Source: Arcuatula senhousia (Eukaryota; Mollusca; Bivalvia; Mytilida; Mytilidae). Taken from it: a stretch of 64,000 bases of DNA. Below are positions 22,624 through 64,000 of this stretch, piece by piece. Numbering within the stretch: the first letter of the stretch is position 1; the number at the start of each line of letters is the position of its first letter. The DNA is taken from the NCBI GenBank assembly GCA_963971305.1, contig OZ020306.1, positions 2,410,842 through 2,474,841 on the forward strand, given 5' to 3'. The notes beneath the pieces are model-generated. The model was not told the DNA's origin and searched no databases. It saw only the letters and a program-made list of their open reading frames with translations. The translations under genes and the position numbers were made by a program.

Positions 22624-25600
22624 ATGAATCGACATTTCATAAGCAGAACTGTTATGTCATTAAAACAAGGTAATCTCTTTACATTTTTATGTTTTCCTTC
22701 GATTTTTTAAGGCTATAAATCATGACAGGCTCTTGACTTGTTGATCAGAGGGTAAATTATGAGACAGGTTTAACCTGTGACGCTCCCGAAGTTACAATAC
22801 AACGTATCTCTTAATATTTTTCATGCAATATAAATGATTTGATTTAATTTGTCTACGAAAACAAAACAAAAATACTAGCCTTTCTTCCGCCAGTTCCAGT
22901 TCCGCATGCGCTTACTGACGTACGAAATTTTCAAATGACTAATATGAGGCAGGTAAAACCTGTTACGCTCCCGAAGTTTTAATTAATTTAATTTTTGGGG
23001 TCCGAAAATAAAAACAAACTAGCTTTTCTTGTGGGTTACGTGAGCGTTTAATGACGTCTAAATTTTTCAAAGATAAAAACGTTAAAAAGACGCCGAAAGT
23101 TCGGGAAAACAAGCGCGTGCTATACCGGACGTTGAAGGAAAATTCATCTCATAGTACAACTAAAATATTGACATTTCTACCATTATCGCTCCCTTCGGGA
23201 GCGTATTAAATTAACTATGTGTATTTATTTATGTATGCATGTATTTTTATTGTCTGTGTATATTTGTATGTCATGTTTTGTAATATGTATAGTCGATTTA
23301 AAAGCTCATTAGAGCTTGTGTTACTTTGTTATATATGCATCGACTTTAAATAAAACTTTGATTGAAATGAATAAGCGTAAGAAAGACACTGAAAGTTCGG
23401 CAAACTGTGCGTGCTTAACCGAGCGTTGAAGGAAAATTGAGCCCATAGTACAACTAGAATATTGACATTTCTACTATTATCGTCCCCCTTCGGGAGCGTA
23501 TAAATTATTTGTGTTACATGCATGTTAGAAGGTAGTCCAAATAAATATGTCATCTTTGAAGTCTTTTATCGTGTTGAAAAAATACCTTGGATCAATAAAT
23601 ATGCAAACTTGAAATCATATAACGTTTAATTAATGTTTATGAACAACCTTGTGTGACTAAATATTTATTATAACATACATGTACATGTATTGTGTTATTC
23701 GATGACGGTGGTAAAGGGCTACATGTATTTTCGTGCACCGTGTTCGACATATTTTATTTTCCATTCATTGATTTCTGAATATTTTTTTTTCTCGTTCAGC
23801 CGTGTTCACCTTAATTTATTTTTCGTGTTTCGTAATTTGCATGGATTATTTTTCGTTCATGGTATTTTAGACAAAAAATGCTACATGTATATAAAATATT
23901 GTTCACCAAGAAATCATAAAATTCGAGGACTTCTCAATTTTCGCCTACTCATTGCAGTGTTGTACTGTTTCAAGAATATACAACTGTCAAAACTGTCAAA
24001 AACTGAGCGAAATTCATTCATTTTCCTTAATTAACAAATAATATTTTGTTTCTTTATTTACCGTGCCTCCAGATCAGCAAGAATAATTTTCAGTATATCG
24101 TGAAAGCCACTTTTTATATGCCGTACAGCCGTGAACAGTACCCCCCCCCCCCTTTACCACCCTTTTTGATTGGAAGTTATAAAAATTGTTTTTAATAAAT
24201 ATGATAACTGTTAGTTCGAGAATGGTGAAAATGCATTGTATGACATATATAGATAGTATATAGTATTTAAAAATAAATATGGCAACTATCTGTTCCTTTT
24301 TGAAGCGTGTAAAAATAAGGTTATTGTTACACGTTTCGGTTCAGTCACCGTCATTGTGATCTGGTATTTCTTTTCCGTATAAACTTAAGTTTTCGTTATT
24401 TTTAATAGGAACTATATATGTGGTCAACGAAAAGCAAAGGGCAATAATTGTGTACTCATACCTTATATAGGAATATCTACCTTCTCTAGGAGACTCTGTG
24501 TTATGTATATAATTTGTCTGTTTCAGTGACACCTGTAAACCAGTGCTGTTGTTATCATCTCACCTCATCATGTACCAGTGCTAAAAACCTGAAGAGCAGT
24601 CGGGGCATGAAATGGAGAATAAGGTAAGCAAAAACTGAATAATCTGAAAATATTTCAACAAAGTATTAAACACAAGTTAACCATTCTCTACATGTATATA
24701 TTCAATGTGACATAAGGAAACAAGAAAATCTGTATTCAGCAGCTCACAAATTAAACATGTACTCCCAACCCTCCCCTCCCCCAATTTAGATGAAATTTCA
24801 AAATAAGAGGTGCACATATTCAATTATGTAACAATGCAATATGCAAAGGTTTTGTGAAATTCCAAAGAGGGATGATTGATGTAGGAGGAGTTGTAAATAA
24901 AAGATGGGTATCCAGAGGTTTAACAAGGATGGACACCTTTCAATTGGGGTTATAATAAAACAAAAGAGATCCTCTGTTTCCATGTTTTTTTTGCTGGATT
25001 AATTATTATCTTATATTCCGTTATATCGCTTAACTGTGCAGACAATTAATGTGAAAAAATATTAAATTTTCTTTGTTGTTTTCAGTAAAGGAGAGTCGAG
25101 GACTGGTTTTGAATATGGACCTTTAACAGATCTTCCTGACTTTTCTTATCTGGGTAAGTTGTTGTATGTTACAGTTAATTCCTGTAGTCAGTAAATACAT
25201 AGATTTCTTAAATCAGTCAGTAAATACATGAATTTTATAGGGGATTCAGGAATTCTATGATTTATATCTAATTACTGAGTGTTCCAAGTGACTACAGAAT
25301 CCTGAAATGATATACAATTATCACCCTAGTTGGTGTGTGACCCGGTGGTTTCTTTCCACGAGAAAGTAAGGTCACCCGAGGGCTTGCCCCGAGGGTGACC
25401 TTTCTTTTCGAGGGGAAAGAAATGCCGGGTCACATATCATCTAGGGTGATAACTGTTATATTATATCGAATATTGAAATGAAACAATTCAATATTAAACT
25501 ATGAGTAGAAAATAATGAGATGTGGAATAAGTGTACGCGACACAGCCCACAATTAAACGGCAACTCTGAAAAACCACAATGGACACGAAACATATTTCTG

Positions 25601-28117
25601 ACATTTCAACATAACAAGAGGCTCCCAGGAGCCTAAATCGCTCACCTGGTCTTGATGTAACCCTATATTTTGTAGAGCTAAATGAGCTGAACATTTAAGT
25701 AAGAAACAGTTTTTCTTTATCTACTATAGTTTTCATTCTATAGGCCAAAAACATGAAAAACCGTTATTTAGGGGCCTTAACCCCTATAAGGGGTCATCTG
25801 ACAACTTCCATCCTATTGAGACTTATGTAGAGCTAAATAAACGGAACATTTAAGAAAGCAACAGCTTTTCTCTATCTGCTATAGTTTTCATTCTATAGGC
25901 CAAAAACATGAAAAAGGTTATTTTAGGGGCGGTAGCCCCTATAAAGGGTCATCTGACAACTTCAATCCTATTGAGACTTTTGTAGAGCTAAATAAACTGA
26001 ACATTTAAGCAAGCAACAGCTTTTCTCTATCTGCTATAGTTTTCATTCTATAGGCCAAAAACATGAAAAAACATTATTTCAGGGGCCATAACCCCTATAA
26101 GGGGTCATCTGACAACTTTGACCCTATGGAGACTTTTGTAGAGCTAAATGAGCTGAACAAGCTTTTTTCTATCTGCAATAGTTTTCATACTATAGGGCAA
26201 AAACATGAAAACACATTATTTCAGGGGCCGTAACCCCTATAAGGGGTCATCTGACAACTTCGACCCTATGGAGACTTTTGTAGAGCTAAATGAGCTGAAC
26301 ATTTAAGCAAGCAAAAGCTTTTCTCTATCTGCATTAGTTTTCATACTATAGGGCAAAAACATGAAAAAACATTATTTCAGGGGCCGTAACCCCTATAAGG
26401 GGTCATCTGACAACTTCGACCCTATGGAGACTTTTGTAGAACTAAATGAGCTGAACATTTAAGCAAGCAACAGCTTTTCTCTATCTGCAATAGTTTTCAT
26501 ACTATAGGGCAAAAACATGAAAAAACGCTATTTTTCACCTTTAAGGGGCTGTAACCCCTATAAGGGGTCATCTGACAACTTGGACCAAATGGAGACTTTT
26601 GTAGAACTTTTGATGCTGAAGCAGTAGGGTGGCATCAGATTTCATCTATCTCTTATACTTTTTGAATTACAAGCCAAAAACAGTAGTCTGACCCCCCTGG
26701 TCTATTTTTAGCAACGGCGGCCATGTTTTACGACGAATCAAAAATCCCCACATCAGTTCTGTGGGGGATACCCTAAAGTACCATCAGACCAAATTTGGTT
26801 TGAATCTGTGCAGCCGTTTCAGAGGAGAAGAAGTTTGAAGAAAAGTTAACGACGACGGACGACGACGGACGCCAAGTGATGGCAATAGCTCACATGGCCT
26901 TTGGCCAGGTGAGCTAAAAATCCAGCTCATACAATGCTCGAGAAAAAAGCGAGGGTCTCACATGCAAAATCTCACGAGAGGGTGACCTTACCATGCGACC
27001 CAACGATTACCGGTTGACCCAGCAGAATATCACATGTCACATGACTGCATCCTAGCGAATCACTACAGATTTTTATATGAGTATATAATATTCCTATGTT
27101 TAACATAATCAGTAATGAAATGTGAATACGCCTACATCCTACATAAAGAAGTGGCAATTTAAAAAATCTGCAATGGAAGAGAGCCAGCAGCCTTCAATGT
27201 GACCAATCGTCTCTACTTACCCTCTTGCATTGGCTCAAGACTGAAAATATAACACATAAGCTTCATCACTTTGAACAAAATTATAAGAAAATAAACAAAA
27301 ACTTTGGGGAAGAAAATGAATTCTAGAATATAGTAGGGCTTTGTCCCATAGAACGACAAAAGCAAATGAACATAGTGGTATTGAAGACAATATACATGTA
27401 TGCTGTGACTGAAGAATTTAATATAGGATTTTTAGGTCTGAAAATTTGAATATTGTCATGATTGTTGTCAAATTTACAGATGGAAGACCAACACCACTGA
27501 CACCAAGCCAACAGAGACGAAGATCACAAAGGATAGAACTTGCTGTAAGTCAAAATGTTGCTTAATTTTATATCTTCTCCCAATTTTGGTGGGGAGACAT
27601 ATTAGTTTTATCCTGTACATGTCTGCCTTTATATCACAAAGTTGTTCTGTGGTATAGTAGTGGGCAATTATCATGATTATGACCCTCAAAATGTTGTGGA
27701 AGTTATAGCCCTTTTCACTTTTTGAATTTGAGTTTAACAGGGGGAGACATTGTTTTTGCAGGCAAGAACAAAGTAAATTTTAAAAGAAAGAAGTGAGTTC
27801 AGTTTACATATTTTTAAATTCAAATCCTTTATTTACGATAAAAGCAATATTCTGGCGAGCATCATATAAACAAACACAAAATTATCAAACATGAAACAGT
27901 GTTACATAAATCAATTTTATAAATTCATGATTTATGGAGGTTGTTATAACATTTTTTCTCAGTGTCTATAATTTTCTAATTTCAGAAAGACATCATGACA
28001 AAATTACACCAGATTGACTTTGCTAAACAGAGATTTGAAGACGACCAGAAAGCTAAACAGCAAGAAATAAAATCTATATTAGACAATAAACTAAAAGCTA
28101 AAAATAAACCATTGTAA
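22624..28117 (+). CDS. MRPL52: Mitochondrial ribosomal protein mL52 (large subunit)
   Basis: Five exons, 22624-22669, 24527-24623, 25086-25153, 27480-27544 and 27986-28117, join in phase to 135 codons ending in TAA. The N-terminus MNRHFISRTVMSLKQ is basic and hydroxylated with no acidic residue, as expected of a mitochondrial targeting peptide. The core reads GFEYGPLTDLPDFSYLDGRP, matching the diagnostic YGPLT-LPD-SY-DGRP block of mL52. After it come a basic RRRSQRIE stretch and a C-terminal helix rich in Lys and Gln ending KAKNKPL. The length is close to the vertebrate protein (about 123 residues). It would be imported into mitochondria and assembled into the 39S subunit. Exon 1 is inferred from the matching phase and the presequence character; a start split across the exon 1/2 junction is the alternative. 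Intron 3 (25154-27479) holds a foldback sequence and a pearl-like element. Confidence 0.92.
22735..23510 (+). repeat. Pair of related direct repeats in MRPL52 intron 1
   Basis: GAGACAGGTTTAACCTGT-GACGCTCCCGAAG near 22760 recurs as GAGGCAGGTAAAACCTGT-TACGCTCCCGAAG near 22945. A segment with GTTGAAGGAAAATT, CATAGTACAACTA and ATATTGACATTTCTAC, ending in TCCCTTCGGGAGCGTA, occurs at about 23085-23215 and again at about 23370-23505. The CGCTCCCGAAG and CTTCGGGAGCG words are complementary, so each pair could form a foldback. Family unknown. Confidence 0.75.
24733..24985 (+). repeat. Partial pearl-like repeat (family C)
   Basis: CAGCTCACAAATTAAACATG followed by one monomer with GTGCACATATTCAATTATGT, TTTTGTGAAATTCCAAAGAG, GTAGGAGGAGTTG and AAGATGGGTATCC. 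It corresponds to a single monomer of the five-monomer copy at 56930-57880. Confidence 0.7.
25316..25455. mobile_element. Foldback-like inverted repeat of about 140 bp
   Basis: TTATCACCCTAGTTGG...GTGACCCGG...TTTCTTTCC...AAGGTCACCCGAGGGC is followed after a 4-base spacer by its reverse complement, ending in CTAGGGTGATAA. The arms are about 65 bp with small interruptions. Words such as GAGGGTGACCTTACC recur at 26950-27000, on the other side of the pearl-like element, so a larger element may have been split by that insertion. Confidence 0.7.
25617..26920 (+). mobile_element. Pearl-like element X, copy 1, in MRPL52 intron 3
   Basis: It starts AGAGGCTCCCAGGAGCCTAA, a hairpin, then TCGCTCACCTGGTC. 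About six monomers of 120-155 bp follow, each with TTTGTAGAGCTAAATGAGCT, AGTTTTCAT, CAAAAACATGAAAAA and CCCCTATAAGGGGTCATCTG. A unique part with CTATCTCTTATACTTTTTGA, a GACGACGGACGACGACGGAC tract and GCCAAGTGATGG comes next. The 3' end is a hairpin (AGCTCACATGGCC / GGCCAGGTGAGCT) followed by AAAAA. It has no coding capacity and resembles the pearl class of bivalve elements, thought to be non-autonomous and Helentron-related; that affiliation is inference. Confidence 0.85.
27575..27780 (-). repeat. Family-B repeat fragment, reverse orientation
   Basis: TTTTGGTGGGGAGACAT near 27590 and GGGGGAGACATTGTTTTTGC near 27740 are the terminal words of family B in inverted orientation, with a short interior. 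It lies in MRPL52 intron 4. Confidence 0.65.
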
Positions 28118-28283
28118 ATATTAAAACATTTAAACTTCTTTGCTGGTCTTGTATTGAAAGGAAGTTGGTAAACAAAGGAACCTCAGCACAACAGCTTATT
28201 GGTTTTCCTTGTTGGATGGTCTCGCTAATTTTTTTTCAATTGAGAAACTGATCTATATACTCAGTATACAGCCACATGATTTG

Positions 28284-28900
28284 CATTAATGTCTACCCTC
28301 AATTTTGCTGGGAGACATTGTTTTTTATGTCTATCCATCCTTCTGTCTGTTACAAGATTTGTCAGCACAACTCCTCTTAAACTGCTGTCAAGAATTCAAC
28401 AAAACTTGGTATATAGGAAGTACACCATATGTGGTTTTGCTAATAACCAGGGAATTTTCATCCTCAAATTTTTTAAGGGAGTTATGAACTTTGAACTTAG
28501 CATCATCTAGTCAGCGTTACTCCTCTGAAGCTGCTGTATTAAATTTTATGAAACTTAATATAAAGTAATTACACCATATGGAGTTGTGCATATTACCAGG
28601 AGGGTTTGATCCTATAATTTAATGGGAGTTACAGCCCTTTAAACTTATTCAATTGCTATTTTCTCATTTATCATCTTGTTTGCACATGTCCTGTGAAAGT
28701 TTTGTATGTACGTTGATGAAACTTGGTATATAACTACTACACCATATATAGTTGTGTATGTTTTCAGGAAATTATGAGACTCAAAATTTTGTGAGAGATG
28801 TGGCCCTTTAACTCAGAAATTTTCAGAAAATCCTCATTCGTAGTTGTGCTAGATACTAGAAAATGTTCTTCCCCAAAATCTCTGCGAGTGATGCAACTAT
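28284..28900 (-). repeat. Family-B repeat, reverse orientation, about three monomers
   Basis: It starts CCTCAATTTTGCTGGGAGAC. Monomers share AACTTGGTATATA, TACACCATAT, CAGG, and GGGAGTTA words. It follows the MRPL52 stop by about 170 bp and probably lies in or just beyond its 3' UTR. Confidence 0.65.
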
Positions 28901-28904
28901 GTAC

Positions 28905-29560
28905 ATAGACCTTTCGGCAATGTGAGCTTTTGCCATAACTTGGCATCCGTCGTCTATCGTTCAACTTTTCAAAAATCTTTTTATATGAAACCACTTAGTC
29001 AAATGTAATGAAACTTATTAGGGTTGTTCCATAGTGTATCCTCTACAAAATTATCGTTTGAAATTTTGATTCGACAAAAAACATGGCTGCCATGGCTAAA
29101 AATAGAACATAGGGTGAATTGCAGTTTTTTTCAAATTACTCAAAAAACTGTTCGATATCAAAATTCTGGCAACGTTAAAAGTGATCAGCACATCAAGATC
29201 TACCTGCCCTGAAATTATGAAGAAGATCCTACAATCGTTGTAGGAGTTATTGCCCTTTTTCTTGATTTTTTCAAAATTTTGCACTTTTTTAGACCAATAT
29301 CTTGAAAACTATACAAGATATTGAAAGAATTTTAATCGCATATGGTTGAGCACATCAAGATCTACAAAAGTAGTAACAGAGTCAAAGTTGTAGGACCGTT
29401 CGTTTAGGAGTTATACCCCTTGGATCATAAAAATTTACCATTTTCACAGCTTTTTATTCAACTTTTCATAATCTTCTTCTCTGAAACCTCTTAGCAGGAG
29501 TCCTTTGAAGGGTTATGTCCCTTTGCAGGACAGAGATCTTTATGGCAAAGCTACATAAGT
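28905..29560 (-). repeat. 5'-degraded pearl-like element X, reverse orientation
   Basis: AATGTGAGCTTTTGCC, AACTTGGCATCCGTCGTC and TTCAAAAATCTTTTTATATG are the reverse complement of the 3' part of element X. Diverged interior words continue to about 29560. The 3' hairpin is only half preserved. Confidence 0.6.
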
Positions 29561-29820
29561 AGTGGGGCATATAGTGTTTGTGTGCTTGTCTGCTTGTCAA
29601 TCAGGTTGAGTTTATTTTCAATGAAGGAAGTATGACTAATAATCGTGGAACTTCTTACACATACCAGAGTAAGTTATTCAGTCTCGACTCTTCTGAATCT
29701 ACTCAACAGAATTTAATGAAACTTGACATGTAGAAAGTAACTCATCTGCAGTTGTGCATATTACTGTTGATAGAAGCTGTGGCTCTTCAAACTTATAGCT
29801 AATAATAAAATGTTTCATTC

Positions 29821-30322
29821 CCAAAACCTGAACAGGAACTCATCAAGGTATTCTTGAGTACTGGTGCTTAATCTATCTATAGAATTTTGTAATAATAGAA
29901 GCTAATCTTTTTGATAAGTTTAACACACAACTTCATTGAAAATGAAACTACTCATAGGTAGATGATTTTTATCTGAAGGAAAAAAACTCCTATCTCTGAG
30001 AGAAATTGCTTATATCTATGATTTTTGCAACTAAAAAATTCTCTTTTAGGAATTTAATGTTTTAAACAACTCTTTGACATTTATCTTGCACATTTTCTTT
30101 TGTATAAATACCATTTTTGAGCTATTTTGCCAATGTGAAATTTTCAACAGGTAAATCTTTTATACAAGGAAAATTTGTCCTTCATACAACAAGATAATCT
30201 CCTCTCCATAGATGTTAGTTTAAACTGATCAGAGAGATCAACTTCCATTGTAACACATTCAATAGGAGGATTAAGTACGGGTACTCCAGAGTACCTTGAT
30301 GAGTCCCTCTTCAGTTTGGGGT
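29821..30322. mobile_element. Inverted-repeat element 1, about 0.5 kb
   Basis: The left arm contains AGGAACTCATCAAGGTATTC, TTGAGTACTGGTGCTTAAT and a TTGTAATAATAGAAG segment. The reverse complement of the right arm (30230-30320) contains GGGACTCATCAAGGTACTC, GGAGTACCCGTACTTAAT and TGTTACAATGG. The arms are roughly 90 bp and diverged. No target duplication could be fixed. Confidence 0.6.
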
Positions 30323-30789
30323 AATTAAACATTTTATTCGCTATAATAGTTTGGGAACAAAGATTGTTTTTGCATAGATAAAAAAAATTATATACTCTTA
30401 CAGTAATTGGGTTGAAGTCAATGTTGAACAGTATTGATGCTAGCAATTTCAGGATTGCTGTCTTGTGTGTCTTTTTTCAATGTTTCTCTATTAAGGTACA
30501 TCCATCTATTGGGAAGTGAAGACTAAGACACTTTTTAGAAGAGTTTATTCCAAGGTACATAGTCTCTGTCTCATACATAATTTCTGAGTAGTCATGATTC
30601 AAGACACCACAGAAAACAAATAAACAATACTGTGGAGACAGGCTTTACTTATAGCAGAAGATGCAGAACATTTTATAAATAATTAACGAACTAATACTAA
30701 GGCCATCATAGAATAACTCCTAGATTCTCATCCAAATTTCTTGAAAATAAAGGGCTGACAGTAAAGTTTTATTTTTTATCCAGTTTGAT

Positions 30790-31930
30790 CAAATATGCTG
30801 CCATTTTACTGCTAATAAAGAATTATAATCCCCGTGTTTATATTGGTACTCCTTAATGAAATTATGTAAACTACAACTTAATCCCTCTATTGAAATTTGC
30901 AACAATGGAAGATGATTACCGTGATCAGTTAAATTGACATCTATACAGAGGAGATTAACTTGTTATGGGTATGAATTTTTCTGCTTGAAGGAAAAAAACT
31001 CCTACACTAAGGTAAAAAACTCCTACACTGTAGGAAGAAAACTCCTACTCTGAAGGAAGAAAACTCCTACATCAAAGATGGTAATATGACCATCAATTTG
31101 ATAGTTTTTTACTTTTCAAATCAAAATCTGTTTAATATAATGTTACACTAAGGACAAAATCTTTTTACTTATGCATCATTTACATTTTACACCATCAAAG
31201 ACCATACCATTTGATTCACATAGAATTGAAAATACATGTATAACATGAAGCAAATATGGAAACCGCTTCTGCTCATATTTTATTTCCCGTAATGGGAAAT
31301 TTCAATCCTGATATGGGATATTGGCAAACACTTTTTTTCGGAAATGGAATATTTGATAAAAGATTGGGGGGGATATTGGTACCCCTTCTAAACGAGCCCA
31401 AAAACTATATATACAGATAGACACTTAAACAGTCAATGTAATCTAAAGTCATTCAACATTATACTTTCGATAAGAATGACCTCGTTTATGACTAAAAATG
31501 TATAAGAAATCTGAATAATCAGTAATATCAGATATTTCAGATATATCTGAGGACAAACTATGATGAATAGAGTTGTAAAAACCATAAAAAAATTGATTAT
31601 TAAAGCATTTCATAAAAAAAATATTTTTAATATGCTAAAAGTACTCTGATATAGAAAATAGTTTTTAATAACAAGTATTTCCTAAAAAAAACATGTAACC
31701 TACTACAGGTAGTCTGTATAGCATTTCATTAGTTCAGTTCGTACTATTCAATTTCTACAGGTAAATTTTTCAAACAGGTAAAATTTTCATACAGGTAAAT
31801 TTCTCTTTCCTAAAACAAGATAATCTTGTTTGTATAGCTGTTACTTTAACTGATCAAAGAGATCAAGTTCCATTGTTGCAAATTTCAACAGAGAGATTAT
31901 TCTCAAGTTTACCAGAGTTCACCAGGGTCA
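30790..31930. mobile_element. Inverted-repeat element 2, related to element 1
   Basis: The left arm (30880-30960) reads TTGAAATTTGCAACAATGGA, GATCAGTTAAATTGACA and CTATACAGAGGAGATTAACT. The reverse complement of the right arm (31745-31905) has TTGAAATTTGCAACAATGGA, GATCAGTTAAAGTAACAG and CTATACAAACAAGATTATCT. The element also holds a short tandem repeat. Outer ends are approximate. Confidence 0.6.
30985..31075 (+). repeat. Short tandem repeat, GAAGGAAAAAAACTCCTACA type, four units
   Basis: Four consecutive units of about 22 bp built on AAGGAAAAAAACTCCTAC. A single related copy stands at 29978 in element 1, which links the two elements. GTAGGA...TCCTAC words make each unit weakly self-complementary. 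Confidence 0.85.
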
Positions 31931-32190
31931 TGCAACCCAAGGTCGTGGATTGTTAGACTTGACTTGCTATAAAGAAGTCCAACAACCGACATAATTTGCC
32001 AAAAAAGCAAAATATTTTTTTTAGGTGGCTGAGAAAATCAGGGCAGGAGGGGATGAGAATCTAGGATATTTTTTATATCAGCCTATGGCATGTGGATACA
32101 TTACCTTGCATTACATGTATTTGCTATTTAAAAGATACCCTAGACACAGGATATACAATAAATTACAATAATTTCCACTGACCATTATCT

Positions 32191-32648
32191 CATCTTCGCT
32201 AGCCAAGGGTTACGATCCGCTATCTCTCATCTTCACCCTTGGCAGATCTAGAAGGTTTTTGTAATCTCAACATTTTAATTATCTCCCTTGAAGCAATATC
32301 TATTCAAAGTTGAAAAAATTATTTTTATCTAGATTGTTGCAAATATAGGAGACATTTCATTCCATTAACGAAATACATTGAGCTGAAGATAAAATAAAGG
32401 TAGTTTTGGTAAGATTTGATCAAAAGTGCTAATATTTTTTGCAAAATTAATAATTATTTATCACCTTTGTACACCCACATGTTTGTTAACAGATTATTTA
32501 AAAATGGAAATGGGGCAATTTGATTGGATGCAGCCAACTTTCACTGCATCCAATCAGATGAGAGAATGTATGACCACAAAAATCCTTCTAGATCTGCCAA
32601 GGGTGAAGATGAGAGATAGCGGATCGTAACCCTTGGCTAGAGAAGATG
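32191..32648. mobile_element. Non-autonomous DNA transposon with 70-bp TIRs and 9-bp target duplication
   Basis: The left end CATCTTCGCTAGCCAAGGGT continues about 70 bp to GGCAGATCTAGAAGG. The right end is its reverse complement, beginning CATCTTCTCTAGCCAAGGGT, with very few mismatches. The 9 bp CCATTATCT stands directly outside both ends (32182-32190 and 32649-32657). Long TIRs with a 9-bp duplication are typical of Mutator-like elements. At 458 bp it cannot encode a transposase. High arm identity suggests recent movement. Confidence 0.9.
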
Positions 32649-32657
32649 CCATTATCT

Positions 32658-33353
32658 AAGCATGTGGATATATAAACTTGCACCATTTGCCATTTAAAAG
32701 AACATTGATACCTTATCTTTACTTGATAGTTTGTTTCTTTTGAAAATGAGATAAACAATTTTTTCACATGATTTTCAATGTAAGTACAACACCTTAACTT
32801 TTTCATCATGAAAGACTTCTAGAAATCTTAATTTAAAATTGAACACATGATCGGAAAAGAAAATTTTATCATATAAATAACAAACAACAAGACATAGACG
32901 AAGAACATTAAATAAATTAAATGCTTAAAAGCTAAAGGTTCAAAATGTAAATAAGAAAATAAAAACTAAATTATATTTTAATGAATTTCAATTTTGTCTA
33001 AAATAATTCCATGTTATTAGCACATCCATTTGACAACTTTATGGAAGGAAAATCTTGTAAACTATATATGTGACTTTGCTCTAGTTCCACCTTTACTCAC
33101 AAATAGTGCTTAAATTTTTATTTTATATTATTACTAAAAATTTATACATTATCAAGTTAACATGTTTTCAAGTTATTCCTTTACAATGGAATTACCTCAT
33201 AGCATATTTCATAATAAGTCATTTTGAAACATTGTTAAGCACTTTAGGAAGCAGCTACTCATAAAATATCAAGTTGACAATAGAAATCTCATTTTCCTAA
33301 TGTAAATTGCAGTTTGTGTAACGTTAAATAAATTATAACTAAACAGAGTTCTG
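32658..33353. other. AT-rich flank between the 458-bp element and the AARS1 stop codon
   Basis: No repeat unit or coding segment was recognised. It should contain the AARS1 3' UTR on the minus strand. AATAAA-like words on that strand occur near 33120, but the cleavage site cannot be assigned. Confidence 0.5.

Positions 33354-64000
<30,647 letters not shown>

Overview
The window is eukaryotic nuclear DNA. It is AT-rich, its genes are split into short exons with GT-AG introns, and it is packed with interspersed repeats. The best reading is a bivalve mollusc, probably a mussel. That rests on the divergence of the conserved proteins from their vertebrate versions and on abundant elements that look like the bivalve 'pearl' repeats (tandem core units, an ACGG/GAC-rich tract, then a terminal hairpin). 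The species call is inference; the gene calls below come from translating spliced exons.

Layout, left to right. (1) 1-918 is a 59-bp satellite. (2) 1074-4853 (+) is a four-exon gene fragment encoding a KDZ (Kyakuja/Dileera/Zisupton)-type transposase core whose exons join in frame. An inverted stub of the same 59-bp satellite follows at 5254-5454. (3) 6441-20917 (-) is a gene of about 26 exons ending in a Ulp1/SENP-like (peptidase C48) domain, with several transposons in its introns, including a TTAA-flanked one. (4) 22624-28117 (+) is MRPL52, mitochondrial ribosomal protein mL52, complete in five exons. (5) 28118-33353 is intergenic and made of inverted-repeat elements, including a 458-bp element with a 9-bp target duplication. 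(6) 33354 to beyond 64000 (-) is AARS1, cytosolic alanyl-tRNA synthetase. Twenty-one exons after the motif-1 exon encode about 916 residues with no break in frame.

The most striking feature is in AARS1. The 3' end of the motif-1 exon together with its 5' splice site has become a 73-bp minisatellite of about 83 copies (57960-64000, running off the window). At least five other exon edges of the same gene carry smaller tandem duplications that each include a splice site: 34377-34446, 38890-39208, 44362-44708, 45165-45465 and 48165-48390. The reading frame of the gene is nevertheless intact.

A second theme is repeat biology. Several dispersed families share one plan: 5' half-site, 140-190 bp monomers, GAC/ACGG tract, 3' hairpin, then TAAAA. 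In one family the hairpin stem differs between copies by paired changes. Copies are nested inside one another in AARS1 intron sequence (50710-55362). MRPL52 and the C48 gene are head to head, MRPL52 and AARS1 are tail to tail, and the KDZ and C48 genes are tail to tail. The genes do not form a pathway; two are housekeeping translation genes and two look transposon-related or transposon-derived.
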